Below, in pieces: positions 19,479 through 29,900 of a stretch of DNA of 64,000 nt. Made by a program: the position numbers and the translations under genes. Source of the stretch: a bacterium (lineage in GTDB: Bacteria; Myxococcota_A; Polyangia; Nannocystales; Nannocystaceae). Numbering within the stretch: position 1 is the first letter of the stretch; every line of letters starts with the position of its first letter. The stretch lies in the NCBI GenBank assembly GCA_024742475.1, contig JANSYI010000036.1, positions 16,529 through 80,528 on the forward strand, read 5' to 3'. Below the pieces are notes generated by a model. It had not been told where the DNA came from and did not search any database. It saw only the letters and a program-made list of their open reading frames with translations.

Positions 19479-21290
19479 TCACGCCTCGCCGCGGTCGAAC
19501 ACGAGCTCGAACCTGCACCCATCGCCCGTGCCCTGTGAGACGAGCCGAACCTCCCCGCCCGAGGTCTCCATCACGCGCTTGACGATCGCGAGCCCGATGC
19601 CGGTGCCGTCCCCCCCGCTCGAGAGGCGGTTGAAGAGCCCGAAGACGCGCTCGTGGTGCGCCGGGGCGATGCCCGGCCCCCTGTCCGTGACGCTGATCTC
19701 CACCCTGCCGTCATCGAGCTCGCGTCCGTCGACGCTGACCTCGAACGGGCCGTGCTCGGGCCGGCCGTACTTGATCGCGTTGGAGATCAGGTTCTCCAGC
19801 ACTTGCTCGAAGCGAGTGGGGTTGGCCCGAACGGGAGGGATGTCCTCCCCCACGTGCACCGTGATGCCCTCCTTCTCCAGACGGGCGTCGAGCAGCGCCA
19901 GCATCTCCTTCGCGACCGCGTTGGGGTCGACCGTCTGCAGCTCTGCATCGACGCGACCAACCCGGCTCAGCTGAAGCAGGTCGGTCAGCAGGCGGCTCAT
20001 CTTCCGGTTGCTGCGCTCGAGGACGTCGAGCTGCGAGAGCGCCTCCTCCACCTCGCCGTCCGCGGCGAGTTCACGCATCATCCCGATGAAGCCCAGCGAA
20101 GTGACCAGCGGTGTCTTGAGGTCGTGCGATACGGTGTAGACGAACTGCTCGAGCTCGAGGTTCGATCGCTGCAGGGCGCGTTGGTGGGTCTCGAGCTTGT
20201 CGGACAGCTCGATCTGGTTGCCCAGCAGCGCCTCGGTCTCGTCGTTCGCTCGCCGGAACGCCTCGGCGGCGACCGCCATCACGCCGATCTCGTCCTTGCG
20301 ATCGCCCCCGGGCACCTCGGGGACCCGCTCACCGCGTGCGAGCCGATCGAGCGTCTCGGCGATCTGCTGCAGAGGCTTCGAGATGCTTCGCCCGATCGCC
20401 CACGAGAAGGCGAGCCCGCCGATCAGCGCGAGCGCTCCGACCAGGAGGGTGCGCCGGCGCATCTGCCCCGCCATCGTCTCCATCGAGCGCACGATCGCGG
20501 GAACGTCGGCCAACGCGTCGTCGCGTAGCTTCGTCGAGAGGCGGGAGAACTCCCAGGCTTCGCCTGCCATCACCACGCCCACCAGGTACAGATAGCCCCG
20601 GGTGGCTTGAACAACCCTTCGAAACTTCTTGGCGTAGGCGTCGAGCAGGGCCAGGTACTCCCGCTCCGCTGGGGACTCCACGATCGTCTCGAGGGCTTCG
20701 ACCTCGTCGACGGCGCCCGTGAGCAGCGCATAGTCGGGCTCGTAGAGGTAGCGGTACAGGCTGCTCTCCAAGCGGCTGCGAGCGCGGACGAGGCGTTGCC
20801 ATCGCTCGGCGGGCACGGCTTCGGGTCGGTCCCCCAGCGCCTCGAGCCGGCGCTCGAGCGTCGGCAGCTCGTCGTGCACCAGCGCGTAGCGGATGCGCCG
20901 CTCGTCGATCGCGGTGGTGAGCGACGCCTCGTAGTTGTCGAGCGACGTCCGCATCCGCGCGAGCAGCCGCTGTCCCCCTCGGCCCGAGAGCAGCGACTCG
21001 GTCGTCTCGAAGCGCACCCTCAGGTCGGCGATCCGCCGCAGCGACTCGTCGGCCAAGCTCGCGTGCCCCAGCGTCGAGAACAGCTGCACGCTTCGCTGAA
21101 GCGCCGTGACCTCGGTCTGCATCTCGAGCAGGGCGAAGGTTCGCGCGTTGAGTTGACGAAAGTGGCTCGCGTTGCTCTGCGCCCGACCAGCCGCGACGAG
21201 CGCGGCCGAAGCCAACGCGATCGACAGCACGCCCATGAGCACGAAGCCCAGGTAGATCCGGCGGCCGATGGAGAGTCGAGAGAGCATCAC
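19479..21290 (-). CDS. Membrane sensor histidine kinase
   Basis: A 603-residue sensor. The N-terminal TM (about 13-33) precedes a ~240-residue helical sensor region rich in Leu/Arg/Glu (four-helix-bundle-like), a second TM (about 278-298), a HAMP linker (ISKPLQQIAETLDRLARGE), then HisKA with phospho-acceptor His389 in SHDLKTPL and an HATPase with ENLISNAIKYG, DRGPGIA and GTGIGLAI. The start overlaps the solute-binding gene stop by ATGA, so the two are translationally coupled. It may sense through that partner. The divergent receiver-kinase gene may complete the pathway. Confidence 0.9.
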   Translation of the reverse strand: MMLSRLSIGRRIYLGFVLMGVLSIALASAALVAAGRAQSNASHFRQLNARTFALLEMQTEVTALQRSVQLFSTLGHASLADESLRRIADLRVRFETTESLLSGRGGQRLLARMRTSLDNYEASLTTAIDERRIRYALVHDELPTLERRLEALGDRPEAVPAERWQRLVRARSRLESSLYRYLYEPDYALLTGAVDEVEALETIVESPAEREYLALLDAYAKKFRRVVQATRGYLYLVGVVMAGEAWEFSRLSTKLRDDALADVPAIVRSMETMAGQMRRRTLLVGALALIGGLAFSWAIGRSISKPLQQIAETLDRLARGERVPEVPGGDRKDEIGVMAVAAEAFRRANDETEALLGNQIELSDKLETHQRALQRSNLELEQFVYTVSHDLKTPLVTSLGFIGMMRELAADGEVEEALSQLDVLERSNRKMSRLLTDLLQLSRVGRVDAELQTVDPNAVAKEMLALLDARLEKEGITVHVGEDIPPVRANPTRFEQVLENLISNAIKYGRPEHGPFEVSVDGRELDDGRVEISVTDRGPGIAPAHHERVFGLFNRLSSGGDGTGIGLAIVKRVMETSGGEVRLVSQGTGDGCRFELVFDRGEA

Positions 21291-22567
21291 GCGAGCAGGA
21301 ATTCATTCCACTTGGCGAGGCTGTATTCGTAGGTGGGCATCACCGTGTTCCACACCGCAATGTGCGAGAAGCGTTCTTCGTAGGACCCGCCGCGACGCCG
21401 CTCGCCCGCAGCCACGGCGATGGCCCCCTCGGTGTTCTCGAGGTCGGTCGCTGCCGGCTGCCCTCCGTACCAGTAGTCCCACTCCGCATCAGAGAGGTGT
21501 TCCCGAGACAGGGACGGCGTGGAGATGTAGTAGCCCTGCCGAGCGATGAACGCACCTGGCCACCCCGAGAGCCACCAGTTCATGAACTCGTAGGCCATGT
21601 CGACCGCAGGCCCCTTGCTCGCGCTCGACAGGCACATCACCCCATGCCACGCGCGGTAGCCCTCTTTGGGGGCCGCGTAGATGCAGCGCGTGCCCGCGCC
21701 ACGAAGCGAGGCCACCGCGGGCGAGAACATGCTCTCGACGACGACGCCATCGTCCTGCATGAAGTCGACCGACTGCGGGACCGAGCTCCACACGCCGCGA
21801 AACTGCCCGGCCCGCTTGAGGCGGATGAGGTGGGAGGTCAACTCGTCGAGCTCGGCACGCGTCATCGCTCCGATGTCGCCGAAGCGCATCAACCCGTTGG
21901 CTTCGGCGGCGAGCGCGGCGTCGAAGAGGCCGATCGTGGGCGCGTTGACGAGCGCAGCCCGCCCCCGAAACTTCGGATCGAACAGCCAGCCCCAACTCTC
22001 GGTCTCGTAGGGAACGCCCTCCTCGAGAGCCGCGGCGTCGTAGCCGAGCGAGTCGGCGTTGTGTACGTAGGGAAGGAAGCTGATGAAGTCGGACTCCTGC
22101 GGCCCGAGCTCGTCGTTCTCCCCGACATTGAGCAGGAGGTGGGGTGCGTCGCCTCGGCCGACGGGCGCCGATCCGGTGAGGTGCCCGCGCGTGGTGAGCC
22201 CGTTGACGTGTTTCCAATGGGCGACGCGACGCCTGTCGATCCGCTGGATGGCGCGCGCCTGCCAAAGGACGCGGATCGAGTTCGACCACTGCTCGTAGAG
22301 GTCGAACGAGTCGGGGCGCGTCGAGGCTTGGTGCAACACCGCGGCGCTGCCACCCGCCGAGAACTCCACGCGAAAGCCGAGGTCGGACTCGGCTCGGCGA
22401 CGAAGGGGCTCTTGCAGCGTCACGTGCGTGCCGAGCACGCGCAGGGTGAAGTCGGATCGCACCAGCACGGTGGGCGCGACCGGCTCGTGCGGCGCCGCGG
22501 AGCGCGCTGTCCCCGAAAGCGCCGCGGCGCCGAGGCCCGCCAAGAGTTCTCGTCTGCGATGAAGCAT
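21287..22567 (-). CDS. Tat-exported extracellular solute-binding protein (polyamine-binding type)
   Basis: A 426-residue periplasmic binding protein. The twin-arginine signal HRRRELLAGLGAAAL indicates Tat export. The mature part resembles ABC spermidine/putrescine-binding proteins (VRSDFTLRVLGTHVTLQ, YDAAALEEGVPYETESWGWLFDPKFRGRAAL, WYGGQPAATDLEN). No ABC permease or ATPase follows; the gene overlaps a histidine kinase by 4 bp, so it probably acts as a ligand sensor subunit rather than in transport. The start ATG 22567 is chosen from the twin-arginine signal. Confidence 0.82.
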   Translation of the reverse strand: MLHRRRELLAGLGAAALSGTARSAAPHEPVAPTVLVRSDFTLRVLGTHVTLQEPLRRRAESDLGFRVEFSAGGSAAVLHQASTRPDSFDLYEQWSNSIRVLWQARAIQRIDRRRVAHWKHVNGLTTRGHLTGSAPVGRGDAPHLLLNVGENDELGPQESDFISFLPYVHNADSLGYDAAALEEGVPYETESWGWLFDPKFRGRAALVNAPTIGLFDAALAAEANGLMRFGDIGAMTRAELDELTSHLIRLKRAGQFRGVWSSVPQSVDFMQDDGVVVESMFSPAVASLRGAGTRCIYAAPKEGYRAWHGVMCLSSASKGPAVDMAYEFMNWWLSGWPGAFIARQGYYISTPSLSREHLSDAEWDYWYGGQPAATDLENTEGAIAVAAGERRRGGSYEERFSHIAVWNTVMPTYEYSLAKWNEFLLA

Positions 22568-22661
22568 CTCGCCCGACCTCCAGCGTACCCAGGCGCACGC
22601 CAGTGCCGCGTCCCGATTCAGGTCAGCCCGGGAGCCGGCGGGCGTGCGATGGTGCTCGTCA

Positions 22662-23741
22662 ATGGGCGCCCCAACGCGCGTATTCCTCGTCGAAGACGAG
22701 GCCGACTTCGCGGCGTTGGTCCGCCACAGCGCTCGCCGGCGCCGAGATTGGGCCCTCGTGGGCGAGGCCTGCTCGCTGGCGGAGGCGATGGAGGGCATCG
22801 AAGGGCTACGTCCCGATGTCGTGCTGCTCGACCTCGGGCTCCCCGACTCCGACGGGCTCGCGACCGTCGAGACCATGCTCGCGCGCTTCGAGCCGATCGG
22901 CATCGTGGTGTTGACCGCCAACGCCTCCGAGTCGCTCGCCTCGGATGCCCTCAGCGCGGGGGCGCAGGACTACCTCGACAAAGCCGAAGCCACACCGTCG
23001 GTGCTCTCGCGAACGGTCCGCTACGCCGCCGACCGAGCCCGCTACGCCGCGGCGATGGTCCGTCAGCAGGAGGCGATGGAGGCCTTCTCCACCCACGCCG
23101 CGCACGACTTGAGGTCGCCGCTTCGGGCGATCCGCTCGTTCGCAGAGCTGCTCGCCGAAGACCTCGAGCCCCAGCTGGGCGAGGAGCACAAGATGTACCT
23201 GCGTGAGCTCAGCGCAGGCGCGGCGCGCATGCAGAACCTGGTCGAAGACTTGATGGCCTACGCGCGCTCTGGCCACGACGACGCATTTCAGCGGGTCCCT
23301 CTTTCCTCGCTCGTCGCCGAGCTCGAGCAGGAGTTCGCCGCCGGGGGGACTCGGGGACGCACGACGTTCGACATCGCGGCGCTGCCGGACATCATGGGCC
23401 AGCGCACCGCCGTGCAGCAGGCGCTTCGCAACCTCATCGACAACGCGGTCAAGTTCCGCTCCGAGGACGACCTGGTCGTTCGCATGCGGGGCACCCAGGA
23501 CGGCGGGCGCGTCTACCTCGAGGTCTCCGACAACGGCATCGGAATTCCGGCCGACGACCTCCAGACGGTGGTGCAGCCCTTCGCGAGGGTGCACGGCCCC
23601 CGCGAGTACGCGGGCAGCGGACTTGGTCTCGCGCTCGTGCAGCGCGTGGTCGAGCGCCACGGTGGCCGCGTCGCGCTCACCTCGGAGCTCGGTCGCGGCA
23701 CCTGCGTCACCATCGACTTCGCCGCAGCTACTCCACCGTGA
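22662..23741 (+). CDS. Response-regulator receiver fused to histidine kinase
   Basis: A 359-residue hybrid with an N-terminal receiver and a C-terminal kinase. The receiver has acidic VEDEADF, phospho-acceptor Asp57 (LLDLGLP), LTA and Lys in DYLDK. The HisKA domain has His148 in HAAHDLRSPL, and the HATPase shows LRNLIDNAVKF, DNGIGIP and GSGLGLAL. It is cytosolic, with no TM. Receiver-first kinases relay from an upstream kinase. It is divergent from the SBP-kinase operon, with 94 bp between the starts, and its 3' end overlaps glmS by 14 bp. The alternative start GTG 22644 adds six residues. Confidence 0.87.
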   Translation: MGAPTRVFLVEDEADFAALVRHSARRRRDWALVGEACSLAEAMEGIEGLRPDVVLLDLGLPDSDGLATVETMLARFEPIGIVVLTANASESLASDALSAGAQDYLDKAEATPSVLSRTVRYAADRARYAAAMVRQQEAMEAFSTHAAHDLRSPLRAIRSFAELLAEDLEPQLGEEHKMYLRELSAGAARMQNLVEDLMAYARSGHDDAFQRVPLSSLVAELEQEFAAGGTRGRTTFDIAALPDIMGQRTAVQQALRNLIDNAVKFRSEDDLVVRMRGTQDGGRVYLEVSDNGIGIPADDLQTVVQPFARVHGPREYAGSGLGLALVQRVVERHGGRVALTSELGRGTCVTIDFAAATPP

Positions 23742-25578
23742 CGCTCTTGGCGAGGTTGCGCGGCTTGTCGATCTCGCGACCGAGCGTGCGCGCCACGTGA
23801 TAGCCGAGCAGCTGCAAGACGACCGTGTTGACCAGCGGCTGCAGCTCGTAGCGCACGTGCGGGACGTGAATGACATCCTGCGCCAGCGTGTCCAGCCCCC
23901 GGGTACCCGGCGTCGCGATCGCGATGACCGGACCCTTGCGTGCGGCGATAGCCGACATGTTGGCCATCAGCTTTCGGTGGGTCGGCGAGGGCGTGGCGAG
24001 GAAGATCGTGCTGACCTCGGGGTCGATGAGCGCGATCGGACCGTGCTTGATCTCCCCGGCGGCGCCACCTTCGGCGGGGGTGTACGAGATCTCCTTGAGC
24101 TTGAGCGCCCCCTCGAGTGCCACGGGCACCTGCACACCGCGGCCGAGGAAGAGGAAGGCACGCGCGTTGGCGTGTCTGCGCGCGACCGCCTCGATGTGCG
24201 CCTCGTCGTCGAGAACCCGTTCGATGTCCGTGGGCAGCCGCTCCAGACCCGCCAAGATAGCGTCGGCCTCGTCATGCGAGACGCTGCCGCGGCGCAGCCC
24301 CAGGTCGAGGGCGACGAGCAGTGACGCGATCACCTGAGAGGTGAACGCCTTCGTCGACGCCACGCCCACCTCGGGGCCGGCCTGCGTCAAGAACGTGGCG
24401 TCGGCCTCTCGGGTCAGTCGGCTCCCGATCACGTTGCAGATGGCGAGCGAGGCGAGCTTGGTCTCCCGCGCCAGGGCCAAGCTCGCGAGCGTATCGGCGG
24501 TCTCGCCCGATTGGCTGATCGACAAGAACGCGTCGGTCTGACCGAGCAGCGGTTCCTCGTAGCGAAACTCCGACGCGATGAACACGTCGGTGGGGATCTT
24601 TGCGAGCCGCTCCAGGTACCACTTCGCCACGAGACTCGCGTGATAGGAAGTGCCGCATGCCGCCGCGGCGATGCGGGAGGGCACGGTGCCCCCCTCGAGC
24701 AGCGCGTCGAGCTCGCTGAGTTCGACGCGGCGCCGCCCCTTGTGATCGAAGAGGATCCGCCCCGAGCCGATGCGCTCGACGGTCCCGGGCTGATCCCCAA
24801 TCTCCTTGCGCATGAAGTGCTCGAACCCGCCGCGCTCGGCTGCCTCGGCCGACCAGTCGATCTCGGTCACGTCCCGTTCGACCTGTGCCCCGGCTTGGTC
24901 GTAGAACGTCACGCCGTCGGGGCGCAGCACGGCCACGTCGCCGTCCTCGAGGAACAGCACTCTGCGGGTCCGCTCCATCACCGCGACCACGTCGGAGGCC
25001 AGGAACACCTCATCGTCACCGAGCCCGATCACGAGCGGGCTGCCCGAGCGCGTCGTGACGATCTCCTTGTCTTCGCCCTCGGAGTACACGACGGCAAACC
25101 CGAACGTGCCCCGTAGCCGTTCGACGACCTGCTGCACCGCGCCGAGCAGGGTACCGGCGTCTTCGAAGGTCTCCTCCACGAGGTGGGCGATCACCTCGGT
25201 GTCGGTGTCCGAGCGGAACTTGTGTCCCTTGAGCTTGAGCTCCGCGCGCAGCGCTGCGTGGTTCTCGATGATGCCGTTGTGCACCACCGCGAACCGTCCC
25301 GTGCAGTCGACGTGCGGGTGGGCGTTCTGCTCGGAGGGCTCTCCGTGCGTCGCCCAGCGGGTGTGTCCGATTGCGGTCTTGCCGACCACCCCCGCCTCCT
25401 CGAGCGACTGCGAGAGATTCGCGACGCCTCCCACGGCTCGTCGCACGGCCAGCGCCCCCTGGGTGTCGATCGCCGCCACCCCCGAGGAGTCGTAGCCGCG
25501 GTACTCCAAACGCTCGAGGCCGCGAAGGCACTCGGCAACGCCACTTCGGAATCCAATGTACCCAACGATGCCGCACAT
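23728..25578 (-). CDS. glmS: Glutamine--fructose-6-phosphate aminotransferase (isomerizing)
   Basis: A 616-residue enzyme making glucosamine-6-phosphate, the entry step for peptidoglycan and LPS amino sugars. The N-terminal glutaminase has nucleophile Cys2 (MCGIVGYIG), HTRWATHG and NGIIEN. Two SIS domains follow (ISQSGETADT, VASTKAFTSQV) with the terminal KSVTVE signature. Length matches the family. The 3' end overlaps the receiver-kinase gene on the opposite strand. No glmS ribozyme is evident upstream, as expected outside Firmicutes. Confidence 0.96.
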   Translation of the reverse strand: MCGIVGYIGFRSGVAECLRGLERLEYRGYDSSGVAAIDTQGALAVRRAVGGVANLSQSLEEAGVVGKTAIGHTRWATHGEPSEQNAHPHVDCTGRFAVVHNGIIENHAALRAELKLKGHKFRSDTDTEVIAHLVEETFEDAGTLLGAVQQVVERLRGTFGFAVVYSEGEDKEIVTTRSGSPLVIGLGDDEVFLASDVVAVMERTRRVLFLEDGDVAVLRPDGVTFYDQAGAQVERDVTEIDWSAEAAERGGFEHFMRKEIGDQPGTVERIGSGRILFDHKGRRRVELSELDALLEGGTVPSRIAAAACGTSYHASLVAKWYLERLAKIPTDVFIASEFRYEEPLLGQTDAFLSISQSGETADTLASLALARETKLASLAICNVIGSRLTREADATFLTQAGPEVGVASTKAFTSQVIASLLVALDLGLRRGSVSHDEADAILAGLERLPTDIERVLDDEAHIEAVARRHANARAFLFLGRGVQVPVALEGALKLKEISYTPAEGGAAGEIKHGPIALIDPEVSTIFLATPSPTHRKLMANMSAIAARKGPVIAIATPGTRGLDTLAQDVIHVPHVRYELQPLVNTVVLQLLGYHVARTLGREIDKPRNLAKSVTVE

Positions 25579-25726
25579 GGTGTTCGTCGTTCCTTCATTC
25601 CGCGCTCGAGGGGCGGCGGCAAGTCGCCGGTGCAGCGCGATGAGGTCCGACTCGGGCCGGTGCGGTCACAAACCGGAACACGCGCATCAGTCCAGACGCG
25701 GCCAGACACGCCGCAGGGACCGCGAC

Positions 25727-26908
25727 ATGACCATGAAACTCCAGGATTCTCACCGACACCTGTCCATCGCCGCGCTCGTGCTGGCCCTCGCTCCGGGGTG
25801 CTTCGAGCCCGACCCGGCCCGCGGCTCGGGGGTCGACGACGACGACGACGCGAGCTCGAGCGGCGAGCCGGCCAGCGGCGATACGACGGGCGCGGACGAC
25901 CCCACGACGGGGCCCGGCGCGACCACGTTGGACGAGGGGAGCTCGAGCGGCGACGCCACCGAGACCGGGACCGGGACCGACGACGGGAGCGGCACCGGGT
26001 CGACGACGGGCACCGGGCCGGGCGAGGGCAGCTCGAGCACGGGCGAGGTGGATGAGATGGCGCCGCAGGTGGTCGAGATCACGCCAGCGGACGGCACCGA
26101 CGCCGTGATGGACGAGACGGTGACGATCGTCTTCGACGAGCCGATGGACACCGCGTCGGTCGAGGCGGCCTTTCCCACCGCCACCGACTTCGTCTGGAGC
26201 GAAGACGACGCGACCGCGCAGTTCCATCTACCGATGCCCTTCACCGAGGCGCAGGCCAGCTTCGACATCGTCGTGCCCACCTCCGTGACCGACGTGGCGG
26301 GCAACGCTCTGGAAGAGTCCGTCACGGCCAGCATCGTGCTCGCGCCGCTCACCGTCCTCGAGATCGACTACGACGCCTCGCTCACCGGAAACAACACCGG
26401 CACCTGGTTCTACGCCGGAGACACGACCGGCGACACGCACCGCTACGGTGGCGCCACCTTCGACCTCGACACGCTGCCCGCCATCGGTGAGATCGAAGGT
26501 CTCCACCGCGCCAGCATCGTCACCCAGGTCATCGACCGCGCCGGCGCCCCCGACGACGACGCGATCGGCGGCTTCCTGGTCGACCACGTGACGTTCGAGT
26601 CTCGCGGCGCGCTGGCCAACCCCGGCATGCTCGATGCGGCGTTCGGCACGTTCATCGCCTCGGACGACATGGCGGCCGGCACCCCGATCGAGGTCGAGGT
26701 CACCGACCAGCTCTCGGGCGCTTGGACCGACGGCGACGCCGCGTTCCAGATCCGCGTGCGCGCCGCGAGCGTGCTCGACAACGAGGCCTCCGACGTCCTG
26801 TGGTTCCGTCGGGGCGCCGACGAGAACGACAGCATCGTCGCCGAGGGCGTGCTCGAGCCCGACGCGACCCACCGACTGCGCCTGCACGTCGAGTACTTCG
26901 CGGGCTAG
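25727..26908 (+). CDS. Predicted lipoprotein with Gly/Ser/Thr linker and Big_5-like Ig domain
   Basis: A 393-residue surface lipoprotein. The signal ends at LAPGCFEP. Residues ~30-105 are a low-complexity Asp/Ser/Thr/Gly linker (SSSGDATETGTGTDDGSG). An Ig-like domain follows (APQVVEITPADGTDAVMDETVTIVFDEPMD), of SbsA/Big_5 type, then a ~190-residue C-terminal beta-rich region of unknown fold (GNNTGTWFYAGDTTGDTHRYGG). No enzymatic motif. Divergent from glmS by 148 bp, and its stop lies 4 bp from that of the PilY1-like gene on the opposite strand. Confidence 0.78.
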   Translation: MTMKLQDSHRHLSIAALVLALAPGCFEPDPARGSGVDDDDDASSSGEPASGDTTGADDPTTGPGATTLDEGSSSGDATETGTGTDDGSGTGSTTGTGPGEGSSSTGEVDEMAPQVVEITPADGTDAVMDETVTIVFDEPMDTASVEAAFPTATDFVWSEDDATAQFHLPMPFTEAQASFDIVVPTSVTDVAGNALEESVTASIVLAPLTVLEIDYDASLTGNNTGTWFYAGDTTGDTHRYGGATFDLDTLPAIGEIEGLHRASIVTQVIDRAGAPDDDAIGGFLVDHVTFESRGALANPGMLDAAFGTFIASDDMAAGTPIEVEVTDQLSGAWTDGDAAFQIRVRAASVLDNEASDVLWFRRGADENDSIVAEGVLEPDATHRLRLHVEYFAG

Positions 26909-26912
26909 CAAA

Positions 26913-29900
26913 TCACTCCACGGGCGTGAACCCACGCAGCTCTCGCGCGGCGACCGGCACGGCGTAGTGCGGGTCGACCACCGGGGGGGCGTCGGTGTTG
27001 TTGTCACACGGCCGCAGCGGCGGGGCGCCGGTCTGCGGCCCGCAGACACCGCTGGGGCAGGTCTGCGCCCCGCTTTGCTGCACACCGACGAACTTCAGTC
27101 CGCCCTCGAGCTGCGGATCGTCGAACTCGAAGCTCGAGCCGTCGGCGCCGCTGACGAAGTTGAACCCGGCAGCCGAGTCGACGGGAAGGCGGAACTGGAC
27201 CTCGAACGTCGAGCCGGCGTCGGCGTGCCAGGTCTCGGTCGCCGGGTCGTAGAACCTGGGGTCGCACGCTTCGAGCGGCGGCTCGTGCACGAAGAACGTC
27301 ACCTCGACGATCTCCAGGCCGTCGACGATCTCGGGCGTCTCGCCACCGGTGTCCACCGCGCCGCGCACCACGATCCGCGGAGAGCGGCTCGGCCGAGTCG
27401 TGGGGAGGAAACGCCGGGTCTCGGTGATTGCGGAGGCGCCGGGAAAGGGCGTGAACACCCGCGTGCGCTCGAGGTCGCTCAGCGCCAGACGCACGTACGC
27501 AGGGTTGGTCCCCACGTCCGCGACCTCCATCTTGGGCGCGCCGGCGGGGATGGAGAATCCGTCCGTCGGTGAGTCACGGTGGTCGTCGACGAGCAAGTAG
27601 AGGCTGCTGTGAAACTCGGCGTCCGAGACGTTGGAGGCGCCGTCGTTGTGTGCGCCGCTGACCAGCGCCACGAGGAACTGGTCGTCGGTGGCCTCGGGCG
27701 CGGCGTCGGAGCCGGAGTCGATCCGGTCGCTGGCGGTCACCGCGGGTGCGAACGCGAAGGGCTCGCCTGGGTTGCTGCCGGCGACCGTGCACGTCTGGCC
27801 TCCGCCCTGGCAGGCGTTCAGCTGCACCGCTGCGTTCGCCGTCGCCCCCCACGTGCCACCGCTGTCGGCCTCGTGGGAGGTCGTGCGCCCGAGATCCCAG
27901 CGGAACAATCGCCCGGAGGGATCGGTGACGTACGCCTCCTGGGCTTCGGCCCAGAACCGGCTCTTGCAGTGGGTCGACACCGCGAGGTCGGAGACGAGAC
28001 CGAAGCTCTGCGCGTAGGTGCTCGCGCTGGGCTCTCCGACGTCGGCCGCCTCGAGCAGTTCCCCGGTGACCGCGTCGATGCGCAGCAAGGAGCGACCGCG
28101 CGCGCCCTCGCTTCCATAACCGGAGCCGACGACGAGGAACGCCTCGGGTTCGAGCGACATGTCATCCTCCGGGACGTGGTAGGTGAGCGCAGGGCGGGCC
28201 CACGTCTCCCCCAGCAGCGGATTGTAGACGCCCGCGAGGCTCGTCTGATCCGTGCTCCAAAGCACCTCCACCGGGCCACGCGGAGAGTCCGGCGACATGT
28301 GGCTGACGTCGAGGGCGACGTACTCGGACCCTCCGGGCCCGAAGCCGAACACGGCCAGATGTCGCCAACGATGCAGGGCTTCGTTCTCGGACGAGGTATC
28401 GAAGACGAAGCCGGTGTTCGCCGACGACGAGATCCCATAGAGGTGCTCGTCCAGCCCGCCGGGTTGTCCGTCCGTGGGCGGCCCTCGTCGCGCGTGCTCG
28501 ACGACGTTGGCGAGGAGCGAGTTCGGCACGAAGCCCCACAGCTCGTTGCCGCTGTCGTACTGAAACGCATGGAGGACGCCGAGGTCGTCGCCGATGAGCA
28601 CGGCTTCCTGGTACTCGAGAGCCTCCCCTTCGTCGGCGAGCGGATCGTTGACGTTGGTGCGCGCGAAGTCCTCGAGCGAACGCGGCAGCTCGCCCTCGGG
28701 GGCGCTAGGAAAGCGGCGGCCTCCGCAGTGGGCGTCGCGAATGGCGACGCTGGGGACGAGTTGGGTGCGCAGCGGCGGGACTCGGCGAATCAGGGTCGGC
28801 GTCGACGAGGCGAGGCCTGGCAGCTTCCAGCCATCGGGCCAATCGCGCCCCAAGACGAACGCGGCGAGGTCGTCGGCCTCGCCGGCAGGGTCGTCGCTGG
28901 AGAGCAGGTCCAGGTCGTCGAGCGCATCGCGGAACTGCGGCGTCGCTCTCCCGTCTTCGTCGGCGACAGCCACCACCTCTCCGGTGCGCGTCGTCGTGTA
29001 GAGCCGCCGGTCGTTCCACGCGGTGGCGGCCAAACACGCCCCCGCGTCCCACTCGCGTGACTGCGGGCAGACGCCGAAGGTCGGGCGCTCTTCGTGGGGC
29101 TGCCACTGGGGGCTGGGAAGGGTGCAGTGCTCGAGCAGCTCGCCCTCGTCGTCACGCGCGTCGCAGAGCTCACGCGTCACGTGGCCGCGCCAGCTCGGCC
29201 AGTCGGTCCTCGCCGAGATCGTGGTCTGTACGACGTCTCCTTGCCCGGCCACGCCGTCGGCACCGACGCCGAACTCGTTGGCGGCGGTTCCTGGCCCCGA
29301 GGAGAGCTCCACGCCGAGCTCCGCGAAGACGATCTCCGTCAACGTCTCGGCGAGCGCCTCGGCCGAGTCCGCGAGGTGAGCACACGCGCTGGGGTTTCCG
29401 GGTTCACGACACGTGTCCCAGTCTTGCGCCGGCGTGTCGTTGCACGGGGTGCTGCAGCTGGCCCCATCGCAGCCGCCCGCCGCAGCGCAGGCCATGTTGT
29501 TGATCTCGCCCGAGTCCTCGAGGAACCCGACGACGTATGTCTTGACCCCCAGGTCGTTGCGCAGCGTGGCGAGCCGGCCATAGAGGCCTGGCCCGCCCTG
29601 GCTCGCGGGGCTCGGCACGCCGTCGGAGATGAGCACGACGCTGGTGGGCGCACACAGATCGCTCGTGCTCGCGCTGTTGACGAAGCTGATGTAGCTCGCG
29701 ACGGAGCGGTGACTGCCCGGCGCGTTGGACTGGACGCCCGCTCCCGGGTCTCCGATGACCGACGACCACGGCGTGCCGCCGGTCGCATCGACGCCGCCGT
29801 GGGTCATGCGCGAGGTCTTCGCCAGCACCGCCTCGGTCGCGCGCTCTCGCGTCGCGGGACCCCAGTCCTCGGCCGGAACGCCCGAGTCCGAGAGGTCGAG

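Noticed and set aside
25579..25726. glmS ribozyme
   Set aside because: No conserved core seen; the ribozyme is found mainly in Firmicutes.
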